A stretch of 64,000 nucleotides of DNA from IMG/VR virus record IMGVR_UViG_3300008516_000114, positions 1-64,000 of that record; one strand, 5' to 3'. Position 1 is the stretch's first letter. The number at the start of each line of letters is the position of its first letter. The stretch is from a virus. Made by a program: the position numbers and the translations under genes. Positions 16,469-24,868 of the stretch are shown here, one piece after another. The notes under the pieces are model-generated. The model was not told where the DNA came from, searched no databases, and saw only the letters and a program-made list of their open reading frames with translations.

Positions 16469-17230
16469 ATGATTAAGCAATTTATAATTTCCGATTCGGT
16501 TAAGTTTTTTGCAGATCGTATAGCGAGTAATTATCCTATAAAGTGCGTAAACGAGGACAATTATGATAAAAAAGCACCCTGTCTATTTATAGGTAATTAT
16601 CGTCAAAGTGATTTAAGAAGGATAAACGAACATGAGGGATTTGCGGTGGTATTGTGGTGTGGGATAGATGTGGAGAGAAAACATATAGTCAGGGGATTGA
16701 AACCGAGCGTTAAGCATATTGCAACCTCGCATTGGGCAAAGACAATTCTTTCTTCTTTGAATATTGATTACAGGTTTATCAATTATTGTACAGCATATTT
16801 GAACCGTCGAAGTTCTGAACCTCTGGGTGATAAGATATATTGCTATGCACCAAATGAAATATACGGAAAATCCTTAGCGGAAGATGTCGGGAGACAAGTT
16901 GATTATGAATTGATATTAACGATAAGTAAAACTCAATATTCGCCAGATCAGATAAATGAATTCTATAGACAATCTTTTATGGGTATAAGGCTCAGAGATA
17001 GAAGCGATGGATCAGCGACAACAGTGCAGGAAATGGCATTAATGGGAAGAAGGACTATCTGGAATGGCGATCAACCTGCTGCTATTCACTGGAAAGATAA
17101 GTCTGATATTATCAGATTAATCGGTGAAGAAGCCAAGAAAATCGGCACAATTCCAACAGAAGTTACAGAGATAACATATAATTATTTCAACATCAATAAC
17201 GATTGGTTGAATGAAGAATTTTACGAATAA
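16469..17230 (+). CDS. Glycosyltransferase-like protein (GT-B type)
   Basis: GAGAGG precedes ATG 16469. The protein has a Rossmann-like first part (PCLFIGNYRQSDLRRINEHEGFAVVLWCGID) and a second part with YELILTISK, YRQSFMGIRLRDRSDGSATTVQEMALMGRRTIWNGD, the donor-binding Glu region of GT-B enzymes. At 254 aa it is short for the class. Neighbours are an epimerase and other transferases. Confidence 0.7.
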   Translation: MIKQFIISDSVKFFADRIASNYPIKCVNEDNYDKKAPCLFIGNYRQSDLRRINEHEGFAVVLWCGIDVERKHIVRGLKPSVKHIATSHWAKTILSSLNIDYRFINYCTAYLNRRSSEPLGDKIYCYAPNEIYGKSLAEDVGRQVDYELILTISKTQYSPDQINEFYRQSFMGIRLRDRSDGSATTVQEMALMGRRTIWNGDQPAAIHWKDKSDIIRLIGEEAKKIGTIPTEVTEITYNYFNINNDWLNEEFYE

Positions 17231-17242
17231 AGAAAGAATAAT

Positions 17243-18181
17243 ATGAAGCAGAAAATTCTTGTAACCGGTGGATTGGGAACAATAGGATATGTTTTGGTAA
17301 GAGAATTAAAAAAGCGTGGTTACGATGTCTGGGTATGTGATTTAAAACATTCGTTTAATGAAAAGTATATACGATGTGATGTTGCTAATTACCGCCAACT
17401 CAGTAGAATTTTTGAACTGCATGAATTTGATTATGTTTATCACTTAGCTGCAGAATTCGGGAGATGGAACGGTGAGGAATATTATGATACACTTTGGCGT
17501 TCAAATGTCATTGGCACGAAAAATATAATTCGTATGCAGGAGCAATATGGATTTCGTCATATATTTTTCAGTAGTTCAGAAGTATATGGAGATTATAGCG
17601 GAATAATGTCTGAAGATGTTATGGATAAGTTTGAGATTAAACAACTCAATGATTATGCAATGACGAAATGGGTCGGTGAAATGCAAATTATGAATTCAAA
17701 AGAGCAATTCGGGGCGGAGAGTTTACGAGTGCGGTTATTTAATACTTATGGAGAGGGTGAATTTTATACTCCTTATAGGAATGTAATATGCAGGTTCATT
17801 TATCATGCTTTAAAAGACTTGCCCTATACCGTTTATCTTGGTCATCATCGCACATCTACTTATGTTACGGATACTGTCAGAACTCTTTCTAACATTATTG
17901 ATAATTTTAAGGCTGGCGAGGTTTATAATATTGGAGGAGGTCAATATCACAGTGTTAAGTATTTATCTGATTTGATTCTTAAATATCTTGGAAAAACGGA
18001 TAAGAAGATTAAGTATCTTGGAGGAGAAAAATTTACAACCAAAAATAAAAAGATTGATATTACAAAAGCAGAATGTGATCTTAATCATAGAAATCTTATC
18101 ACATTAGAGAAAGGCATCCCAAAAACAATCGAGTGGATGAAACTTATATATAAGGAGAATAGTTATGGAAAAAAATATTGA
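17243..18181 (+). CDS. NAD-dependent epimerase/dehydratase (extended SDR)
   Basis: The N-terminal TGGLGTIG is the NAD(P)-binding GxxGxxG motif, YVYHLAAEFGR, FFSSSEVYG and the catalytic YAMTK (Y-x3-K) follow, with RLFNTYGEGE and YNIGGG near the end. This is the extended SDR family that converts nucleotide sugars (for example UDP-galactose/UDP-glucose epimerases or 4,6-dehydratases). It would prepare the donor sugar for the transferases around it. It overlaps the next gene by 17 bases. Confidence 0.92.
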   Translation: MKQKILVTGGLGTIGYVLVRELKKRGYDVWVCDLKHSFNEKYIRCDVANYRQLSRIFELHEFDYVYHLAAEFGRWNGEEYYDTLWRSNVIGTKNIIRMQEQYGFRHIFFSSSEVYGDYSGIMSEDVMDKFEIKQLNDYAMTKWVGEMQIMNSKEQFGAESLRVRLFNTYGEGEFYTPYRNVICRFIYHALKDLPYTVYLGHHRTSTYVTDTVRTLSNIIDNFKAGEVYNIGGGQYHSVKYLSDLILKYLGKTDKKIKYLGGEKFTTKNKKIDITKAECDLNHRNLITLEKGIPKTIEWMKLIYKENSYGKKY

Positions 18182-18764
18182 AGCTTTTAATGGTGATTAT
18201 TATCTAGCTGAAAAAGTTATTCAAGTTGTCAATAAATATTGTATAAGTAATATAATAGAAACGGGGACACAATTTGGAAAGACTACTGAATTTTTTTGCA
18301 AGTTAGTGGCGAATGTATATTCGGTTGAGTTAAATGAAAATAATTTCAATAAGGCAAAAGAGAGATTACAAGGGTATAAAAATGTGAAATTGTATAACGA
18401 AAGTTCCGAAAAGTGTCTTGATTCTTTGATTTCAAATAATATTTTAGTTGGGAATACAATTTTTTATTTAGATGCACATGATAATTATCCTCCAGATAGG
18501 GGGACAGTTATTTTAGATGAACTACGACAGATTCTTCGTTTAGATAAAGCATTGGTTTTTATTCATGATTTTAAGGTTCCAAGAAAGACTTTTGGGTTTG
18601 GTTCGCATGCCCCGGGAGTTGCTTTGGATATAAATGTAATTTCTCCTATTCTTAACACTTCTGGCAAAGAAATACAGTACAAATATCCTGAAAAAACTGC
18701 GGGAAAGAATAGGGGGAGTGTTTTGATTAAAATTGGAGATTGGAAAAATGGATTTAATTCTTGA
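18165..18764 (+). CDS. Class I SAM-dependent methyltransferase-like protein
   Basis: The protein has an IIETGTQFGKTTEFF segment in the place of SAM motif I, VYSVELNENNFNKAKERL as motif II (acidic residue after the second strand) and TIFYLDAHDNYPPDRG as the strand 4 motif. This is the layout of small methyltransferases found in sugar-modification clusters. The start lies inside the epimerase gene's end with TAAGGAGAATAGTT before it. Its substrate is probably a sugar or hydroxyl group, which is inference. Confidence 0.7.
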   Translation: MEKNIEAFNGDYYLAEKVIQVVNKYCISNIIETGTQFGKTTEFFCKLVANVYSVELNENNFNKAKERLQGYKNVKLYNESSEKCLDSLISNNILVGNTIFYLDAHDNYPPDRGTVILDELRQILRLDKALVFIHDFKVPRKTFGFGSHAPGVALDINVISPILNTSGKEIQYKYPEKTAGKNRGSVLIKIGDWKNGFNS

Positions 18765-19914
18765 ACAACAAGCTATTATAAATAATACGAAAAGGATAAA
18801 AGAATTTCGGTTTGCGAATCCAAATGCTATTGAAATTGGACGATTTAAAATTGGTGTGTATCGAACACCAAAAAGTGAGATTAATGCTGTTAAAGATAGT
18901 TATCATTTTTGTATGGTTGGTGCTTCATATTCGTCAGATGGCTTAGCTAACTTTGATGATTGGTTAATTGCAGGATTAGAGCAAAGAGGGCATAGGGTTT
19001 CTCGCCTTATTGTGAATGCTAAAATTGTACATAGATATGGTGGCATTAGGGGATTACAAGAAATCCTCCGAGTCCAGTTAAAACGTATTTATAATAATCT
19101 ACAGCCTGATATTTTCTGGGTTACTCACGGAGGTGGGCTTTGGAGTAAGGAAATGGTTGAAGATGCAAATGACGCTGGTTTGATTACCATGTTTTACGGA
19201 GTTGATGATATTGTACTCTTTGATTCTATTTCCAGACATTTAACCCCATCATTTGATCATGTTTTCACATTCCCATTTGTGAAAAGCGTTTATAAGGAAC
19301 AATTGAATATTGATACAATAGATTTCTATTTTTGTGCTAATCCTTTTGTAGTTGGGGGGCAAGAACCGAATTTAATAGAAAAAAAGAAATACGAATCTGA
19401 TATTATTCTTACAGGAAATGTACATGGAATAAGAAAATCCCCTCGTTTGATGTATCTTCTGCAATTTTATTTAGCAGGATTGGATATTAAATATTTTGGA
19501 TGCGATAATTTGAATAAGATTCCTCAAGCATCTAAGATTTGGCAGGGATATTTTCGTTCAAGAGAAGAGGAAAATAGAGCTTATAGATCATCAAAAATAT
19601 CCTTCAGCCTAACACAGCAAATTAATTGTTATGGCAAACGTTCTCAGAGTATAACATCGAAAATGCTTGATGGCGGTGCGGCAGGATGCTTGATATTGAC
19701 AAATGATTTTCCTGATTTAGCAACAGGATTTAACTCAGATGAAGTCGTGGTTTATTCCTCCGTAGAGGATGCTGTTGAGAAAGCAAAATATTATTTAGAT
19801 CATCCAAAAGAAAGAATAGAAATTGCTCAGAGAGGGCAAAAACGTTGTTTGGAAGATCATACAATAACGCAGAGGGTTAAGACAATAGAATCTTTATTAC
19901 AGAAAGGAAAATGA
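18748..19914 (+). CDS. Glycosyltransferase, CgeB-like / GT-B
   Basis: ATG 18748 (TTGGAG upstream) is preferred to TTG 18733. The first half has a Rossmann-like segment (FCMVGASYSSDGLANFDDWLIAGLEQRGH, DIFWVTHGGG, MFYGVDDIVLFDS) and the second half the GT-B donor region (DIILTGNVHGIR, YRSSKISFSLTQQI, MLDGGAAGCLILTNDFPDL, then VEKAKYYLDHPKERIEIAQRGQKR). This resembles the CgeB-like glycosyltransferases. The product overlaps the next gene by four bases. Confidence 0.85.
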   Translation: MDLILEQQAIINNTKRIKEFRFANPNAIEIGRFKIGVYRTPKSEINAVKDSYHFCMVGASYSSDGLANFDDWLIAGLEQRGHRVSRLIVNAKIVHRYGGIRGLQEILRVQLKRIYNNLQPDIFWVTHGGGLWSKEMVEDANDAGLITMFYGVDDIVLFDSISRHLTPSFDHVFTFPFVKSVYKEQLNIDTIDFYFCANPFVVGGQEPNLIEKKKYESDIILTGNVHGIRKSPRLMYLLQFYLAGLDIKYFGCDNLNKIPQASKIWQGYFRSREEENRAYRSSKISFSLTQQINCYGKRSQSITSKMLDGGAAGCLILTNDFPDLATGFNSDEVVVYSSVEDAVEKAKYYLDHPKERIEIAQRGQKRCLEDHTITQRVKTIESLLQKGK

Positions 19915-21014
19915 TGAATACTTATGATTTTTATTTGAATTCCAAGCCTTTTGAAATTACGATAGTAGATGAAATTATAGATAATGCCGCAGGAACGTAT
20001 CCTTGCTATTATACGGTTAAAGATAATCAACTAATGATCTCCGGTAGTGTATATGCTTTAATAAAAGAGTTGGGGAATTTTATACAAAATAACAGAGTGC
20101 GTATAGGTAGATATGCAACTTCTTATCAGACACACGACACAAGAATAATGAGAATTCAACCATTCGAGAAAATTAATTGCGTGTGCGGAAAATTGATTAA
20201 AACAAATAATTTTACATCATCTAATAATTTAGATTTGAATGATTTCATAGATAAAGAAGCAGAGTTATTGACAGAGCATGTTAATTCAATTGAAAGACGA
20301 TATCCTGATGCTATCCATATTGCTGAAGTGGGTGGTAAGGACAGTCAAATAATATTACTGATTCCGAAGTTAAGTAAGAACTGGTATGTGTTTTCAGCGT
20401 TTCCCAATTATCCATTGGTTAAACAATTTGTTGAATTAAATAATATTGATATAAATAAATTTTATACACATTTAGGAGATGATGAATTTGAGGATAATAA
20501 ATTCATAGAAGAAAAAATCGTTGCTTTAGATGGTTTACAGCAATTACTACATCTTAGATGGGGGAAAAGCCACAGAAAGTTAGCAATCCAAGAATTTGGT
20601 GGTAAAAAGGTTATATTCTGGGATGGCGACAGTGGTGGCAATCTAAATTCTCCGCTAAATATTAACCGGTTGAAAAAAATCCAAAGGACAGAAGTAGAGT
20701 TTTTCCGGTTTTTCTGGACATGCTCACCATTACATCAGGGGGCAACTCATCAATATTATAAACAACTGGGATTGACCCGATTGGATATTTATAGTTATCC
20801 GCAATTATGGAAAGATGTTTTTATGCAATATAATCCGATTAATATTTTGAAAAAAGATATTAGAAAACAGCTTGGTGATAAAGTATTCGGGAAATCAGTT
20901 AAGTGGATAGATGAAAATCCTGCTCCTCCAGCATGGAAAGCCCAATTGAGATATGATGTTAGAAAGATATATACAGATTGCATAAAAAGGGAATTATTGA
21001 AGACAATACGATGA
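19911..21014 (+). CDS. Asparagine-synthase-like PP-loop protein
   Basis: The N-terminal 100 residues resemble the degenerate substrate-binding half seen before AsnB-type ATPase domains (VYALIKELGNFIQ, GRYATSYQTHDTRIMRIQPFEKINCVCGK). VGGKDSQIILL at residues 140-150 is a PP-loop, the site that adenylates a carboxylate; it replaces the usual SGGxDS. GDSGGN at residues 245 onward fits the ATP-site region. Such enzymes form amides by AMP activation, as in asparagine synthetase or lasso-peptide cyclases. The position in a glycosyltransferase cluster suggests amidation of a sugar acid. Stop and start overlap by four bases with both neighbours. Confidence 0.7.
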   Translation: MMNTYDFYLNSKPFEITIVDEIIDNAAGTYPCYYTVKDNQLMISGSVYALIKELGNFIQNNRVRIGRYATSYQTHDTRIMRIQPFEKINCVCGKLIKTNNFTSSNNLDLNDFIDKEAELLTEHVNSIERRYPDAIHIAEVGGKDSQIILLIPKLSKNWYVFSAFPNYPLVKQFVELNNIDINKFYTHLGDDEFEDNKFIEEKIVALDGLQQLLHLRWGKSHRKLAIQEFGGKKVIFWDGDSGGNLNSPLNINRLKKIQRTEVEFFRFFWTCSPLHQGATHQYYKQLGLTRLDIYSYPQLWKDVFMQYNPINILKKDIRKQLGDKVFGKSVKWIDENPAPPAWKAQLRYDVRKIYTDCIKRELLKTIR

Positions 21015-21157
21015 AGATAATTTTAAAGATAAGTCTTCAGGAAGTAATTCATGCAACTGATAAGAAGGAATATAAGAGAAAACGTGAGGAGTTATGGCTG
21101 AAATTAAGGAAGATGGGATTAAAGCCGTTGATTGAGGATGAGTATGAGATTAAATGA
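21011..21157 (+). CDS. 48-aa basic ORF
   Basis: The ATG overlaps the previous stop (ATGA). The product is short, Lys/Arg-rich and helical (LQEVIHATDKKEYKRKREELWLKLRKMGLKPL). No family is recognised. Another 17-codon ORF follows in overlap (21154-21207), then the methylase gene. Coupled translation is possible. Confidence 0.45.
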   Translation: MKIILKISLQEVIHATDKKEYKRKREELWLKLRKMGLKPLIEDEYEIK

Positions 21158-21178
21158 AAATAAAGAGCATATTAGAAA

Positions 21179-21730
21179 ATGAAGAAATATCAGATTATAT
21201 ATGCTGATCCGCCTTGGAATTATAGCGTAATGGGCGATGTACACGGTGGAAGAGGGCAAAATAAGCAATACGAGACTATGAGATATACAGAAATTTGCGA
21301 ACTGCCTATACAAGATATTGCGGATGATAACTGTGCCATCTTTCTATGGGCAACGTATCCAATGCTTCCAGAAGCAATGTACTTGTTACGTGCGTGGGGA
21401 TTTCGGTATAAAACAGTTGCATTCACTTGGGTAAAATTAAATAGAAAAGCACTATCTCCGTTTTTCGGAATGGGACAATGGACACGGACAAACGCAGAAA
21501 TTGTTTTGCTCGGAACAAAAGGGAAACCAAAGAGGGAAAGCAAGGCAGTTTCACAAATTATCTTCGGAGTTATTGAGGAACACAGCAAGAAACCGGATGA
21601 GGTGAGAGGTAAGATAGTTGAGTTAATGGGGGATATTCCACGGGTAGAATTATTTGCCAGAAAAAGATATGGAGGTTGGGATGCATGGGGAAATGAAGTT
21701 AAGAGCGATATTGTTTTTGAGGATATATAA
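21179..21730 (+). CDS. MT-A70 family adenine-N6 DNA methyltransferase
   Basis: The 183-aa protein starts with YQIIYADPPWNY, which carries the catalytic DPPW, then CAIFLWATYPMLPEAMYLLRAWGFRYKT, TRTNAEIVLLGTKGKP and RVELFARKRYGGWDAWGNE, the MT-A70 signature. It transfers a methyl group to adenine N6 in DNA (or rarely RNA). In phages it protects DNA from host restriction; no restriction enzyme is visible. There is no clear ribosome site, so coupling to the short upstream ORF is likely. Confidence 0.93.
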   Translation: MKKYQIIYADPPWNYSVMGDVHGGRGQNKQYETMRYTEICELPIQDIADDNCAIFLWATYPMLPEAMYLLRAWGFRYKTVAFTWVKLNRKALSPFFGMGQWTRTNAEIVLLGTKGKPKRESKAVSQIIFGVIEEHSKKPDEVRGKIVELMGDIPRVELFARKRYGGWDAWGNEVKSDIVFEDI

Positions 21731-21762
21731 CATGTCAACAGATAGAAAAATAAGGAAAGAAT

Positions 21763-22956
21763 ATGGGTAAAGAAATAAAACAGATTATTAAGAAACTTGG
21801 CATGAATAAGAATATAGGATCGAGCATTAACAAAGGCTGGGCTTATCACGGATTGCCTTTTGATGATATTGATCTGCCAATACATCGGAAGGCATTAGAT
21901 AAAAGGGTGAAATTAATTCTTTCTCATTACGATATTATAGAAAAGAGTGGTATCGATCTGGGATGTAATATAGGTGGGTTTGTGTTTTCCTGTCAATTAA
22001 AAGGAGCAAAAATGATTGGATATGACTATGATTCCCAATCAATTGAATTTGCTAAAAAGATAGAAAAAATTAAAAAGACAGGTGCAATATTCTATAATAA
22101 ATCAATAACAGAGGATATATTAAATGATTTTGATAAAATAGATTTTTGTTTATGGCTCAGTCAATTCATGTGGTTGGTTAAAAGCATTGGTAAGGAAAGA
22201 TCATTATCATTTATGTATGAATTATCCAAGAAAATAAATGATGTCATGTTTTTTGAAACTTCTTTTCAAGATTCGATGGCTGGTAAAGAAATGATCAAAA
22301 TGGGGATAAAAGATAAAGATTCTGTGAGGAATTTATTAATAAATAATACGTGCTTTACTAAAATAAAATATATTGGGCATTTTGAAGATGGTTGGTCAAA
22401 ACGTCCTGTATTCAAATGCTCAAATCCGAAATTAGAATGGAATGGTGTAACCGCTAAAGTAGAAAGAATATCAAAAAAAATAGTTAAGAAAAAAATTGGA
22501 GAAGGCGGACTTGAGGGATTCAAATTTTTAGATTGTAAGGATTATGAAATTAAATCATTATTTACATTATGCTCAAAACATTTCCCTATGCTTTTGTCTA
22601 TAAGCCAAAACTCTTTAGATATGGAGTATTGTGGTATTCCTTTGACAAAAGACAATATGCCTGTTGATTATGAAGACCAGATAAAGGCAATTTTAGTGGA
22701 ATTAAGGCAAGCCAAGATTGTACACAGGGATATCAGACCAGACAATTTATTAGTAAAAGATAATATAATAAAACTAATTGATTTTGGATGGGCTATTGAA
22801 AAAGGCAAAGAAAATGAGAAATATCCTGGTGGATTGGGTTGGAAATTTAAAGCCAAAGGAGAATTTGATGATGAATACAGTTTAAGAAAGTCAATTGATT
22901 TTATACAGACCCATGCTACGCCTACGGCTACGCAGGGCAGGAAGGATAAAAAATGA
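21763..22956 (+). CDS. Methyltransferase-kinase fusion, WbdD-like
   Basis: The N-terminal half (residues 25-225) has SAM motif I GIDLGCNIGGF and the acidic YDYDSQSIEFAKK motif, making it a class I methyltransferase. The C-terminal half (230-375) has kinase hallmarks: a Gly-rich KIGEGGLEG segment, VHRDIRPDN catalytic loop (320-328) and IDFGWAI (DFG at 340-342). This order matches WbdD, which caps O-antigen chains with a methylphosphate. The expected coiled-coil tail of WbdD is missing and the C-terminus is THATPTATQG, encoded by a dispersed repeat (22909-22941). A heptose-kinase-like or protein kinase role is an alternative. Confidence 0.8.
   Translation: MGKEIKQIIKKLGMNKNIGSSINKGWAYHGLPFDDIDLPIHRKALDKRVKLILSHYDIIEKSGIDLGCNIGGFVFSCQLKGAKMIGYDYDSQSIEFAKKIEKIKKTGAIFYNKSITEDILNDFDKIDFCLWLSQFMWLVKSIGKERSLSFMYELSKKINDVMFFETSFQDSMAGKEMIKMGIKDKDSVRNLLINNTCFTKIKYIGHFEDGWSKRPVFKCSNPKLEWNGVTAKVERISKKIVKKKIGEGGLEGFKFLDCKDYEIKSLFTLCSKHFPMLLSISQNSLDMEYCGIPLTKDNMPVDYEDQIKAILVELRQAKIVHRDIRPDNLLVKDNIIKLIDFGWAIEKGKENEKYPGGLGWKFKAKGEFDDEYSLRKSIDFIQTHATPTATQGRKDKK
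22909..22941. repeat. GC-rich dispersed repeat inside a gene's 3' end
   Basis: ACCCATGCTACGCCTACGG then CTACGCAGGGCAGGA matches copies at 7387-7459 and 9758-9797 at almost every position. It is read in the same frame as in the 9276 gene (TATQG) at the C-terminus of the methyltransferase-kinase. Confidence 0.85.
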
Positions 22957-23159
22957 TTGAAAAATCAACAAACCGAAATATTAGCTCCAGCGAATTGTTA
23001 GATGCACTACAGATTGCTTGTAATGATATTGAATCACCCAAAAATGCACATCATAATCGTCGTGGATTATTAAAAGGAGTAGCATTTTCGGATGGATATT
23101 TAACGGGAAAAAGAGCAGGACTTTTAGAAGCTATAGAAATTATTAAAAAGTGCATCTAA
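22953..23159 (+). CDS. Hypothetical protein, 68 aa
   Basis: The ATG overlaps the stop of the methyltransferase-kinase gene (ATGA at 22953). The helical product has SSSELLDALQIACNDI, NRRGLLKGVAFSDGYLTGKRAGLLEAIEII. No family is recognised, but the regular helices make a real protein likely. Confidence 0.55.
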   Translation: MIEKSTNRNISSSELLDALQIACNDIESPKNAHHNRRGLLKGVAFSDGYLTGKRAGLLEAIEIIKKCI

Positions 23160-23193
23160 CATTGTCAATATATGGAAAATGAAGAAATAAAAC

Positions 23194-23964
23194 ATGAAAA
23201 AATTAACAATATTGATATTAACGCATAATCGGTTAGAATATACACGATTTTGTCTTGAGGCAGTGAAAAGATATACGGATTTTTCTTTGATTAAGGATGT
23301 AGTTATTGGCGATGCAGAAAGTATAGATGGTACGGAGGAATTGGTAAAAACATTTGATTTTGGAAAAACGGTAAAAACGGTATATAAAATACATGCTGGA
23401 AATATAGGATTGAATTTAGGTACAGGGGCGAAATATGCAAAAGGCGATTATATAATTATTATAGGTAGTGATATTTTAGTAGCACCGGATTATACCGAGA
23501 AAGCATTAACCACTATTCAATTAGCCCGAAAGCACGGAATTAATATTGTTGCTTACGATGATGCTGCATACAGATTGAATTTTTACGGTGAGCCAATATT
23601 ACTTGATAATGGTATCACATTGAAAAGATCACGAAATGTAGGTGGATTAGTTATCATTCCGAGAGAGAAGATGTTATTGAGAGGTGGACGTGGTCATTAT
23701 CTTGGTGATGCTAAAACGCTTTATAATGGTTGGCAAGGCTGGTACAGGGCATTTCCCAGAGAACTGGCAATGATGTTTCCAAGATTAGGATGTTTTGATA
23801 TGTTGCGAATAGTAACAAATCCGAAAGGTTTTGAATATATTGAATACCGGAAAAAAGAACCACTAGTGCAGGAATTGATTAAAGCCGATCCGATCATGCT
23901 TAATAAGAAATATATAAGAAACAGATGGGGCAGAGGTCATTCACTTGATAGGAAAAGGGATTAG
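23194..23964 (+). CDS. Glycosyltransferase family 2
   Basis: The start MKKLTILILTHNRLEYTRFCLEAVKRY is a classic GT2 nucleotide-sugar binding start, followed by VVIGDAESIDGTEE, HAGNIGLNLGTGAKYAKGDYIIIIGSD (DxD-like SD) and RNVGGLVIIPREKM. At 256 aa it is a single GT-A domain. Its C-terminal codons overlap the long frame of the next gene. Acceptor unknown. Confidence 0.88.
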   Translation: MKKLTILILTHNRLEYTRFCLEAVKRYTDFSLIKDVVIGDAESIDGTEELVKTFDFGKTVKTVYKIHAGNIGLNLGTGAKYAKGDYIIIIGSDILVAPDYTEKALTTIQLARKHGINIVAYDDAAYRLNFYGEPILLDNGITLKRSRNVGGLVIIPREKMLLRGGRGHYLGDAKTLYNGWQGWYRAFPRELAMMFPRLGCFDMLRIVTNPKGFEYIEYRKKEPLVQELIKADPIMLNKKYIRNRWGRGHSLDRKRD

Positions 23965-23989
23965 GAATATAAACAGAGAGAGGACTATC

Positions 23990-24757
23990 TTGATAAAAAT
24001 TATTTTTAGTAATCAAGTTGACGAAGACAAGATAATTATTCCACTATGGTATCACTGGTACACAAATATTTTTAAAGCTGATAAATTACTTGTATTAGGT
24101 GCTTCTGTCAAAGGTACTACCCATACAGACTGGGTTAGGAATTTTTATAAAGATAAAACTAATGTTATTTATTCGGAGAAAGAATATAACTATTGGCATT
24201 TTCCTAGCGTTTGGGAGGATCAAGTATCCATTGTTGAATCTCATATACCGTCAAATGAAAATTATTATACGTTGATAGCAGATTGTGATGAGTTTTTTGA
24301 ACCAGTGGAAGATTGTGTTTTAGAACATAGTAGATATATTGCATATAAACAGTTAAGGTTGGGAGCGTTGGAACAGTTATCTTTAGGAAATATTATGGGT
24401 GCTGATATTTTTACTATACCTAATATAAAAGATGGGTTAATAGTTTATAAAAGTACGCCTATACGATGTGGATTAGTAAATGATATAAAAAATTTGTTTG
24501 TTGTACCAGGAGTAGCAAGAGGATCGAAATTTTCAGGATTGTATTTCTTTCATCTGCATTTTATGGGGTTGAATTGGTATGTGAAAAGATTTAAAAATAT
24601 GAGATACCCAACAGGAAGATCAAGTTATCACTGGAAGATTTATACGAAGAATATTCAAGAACGATTGTTAAAAGCAAAATATGACGAATTTCTGAATGAT
24701 ATCGATAGAAGCCAGAATATTGAATTGATAAAGAGATTTAAAGGATATTTTGAATAA
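23990..24757 (+). CDS. Glycosyltransferase-like protein (GT-A)
   Basis: The frame opens at 23945, but a TTG at 23990 behind AGAGAGAGG gives the natural start MIKIIFSNQVDEDKI and is preferred. ADCDEFFEP is a DxD-type metal site, and YFFHLHFMGLNWYVKR fits the acceptor end of GT2/GT92-like enzymes. The gene lies 25 bases after its neighbour. Function as a sugar transferase is inferred from motif and place. Confidence 0.75.
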   Translation: MIKIIFSNQVDEDKIIIPLWYHWYTNIFKADKLLVLGASVKGTTHTDWVRNFYKDKTNVIYSEKEYNYWHFPSVWEDQVSIVESHIPSNENYYTLIADCDEFFEPVEDCVLEHSRYIAYKQLRLGALEQLSLGNIMGADIFTIPNIKDGLIVYKSTPIRCGLVNDIKNLFVVPGVARGSKFSGLYFFHLHFMGLNWYVKRFKNMRYPTGRSSYHWKIYTKNIQERLLKAKYDEFLNDIDRSQNIELIKRFKGYFE

Positions 24758-24868
24758 TAGAGAGAAGATTTAATCACTAATTATCCATCAGTTGCCCGTC
24801 AGTTGCCGGATTCTCAAACCGGATGTCTTTGACACACGAATTGCACTAATTTTTAAAGAGGAGAAGAA

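Noticed and set aside
21220-21885. Minus-strand ORF of 221 aa across the DNA methylase
   Set aside because: It is antisense to the clear MT-A70 gene and has no coding motifs.
24829-24857. TTGACA-N17-TTTAAA promoter-like sequence
   Set aside because: The -10 box would lie next to the ribosome site and only about 11 bases before the start codon, leaving no room for a leader.
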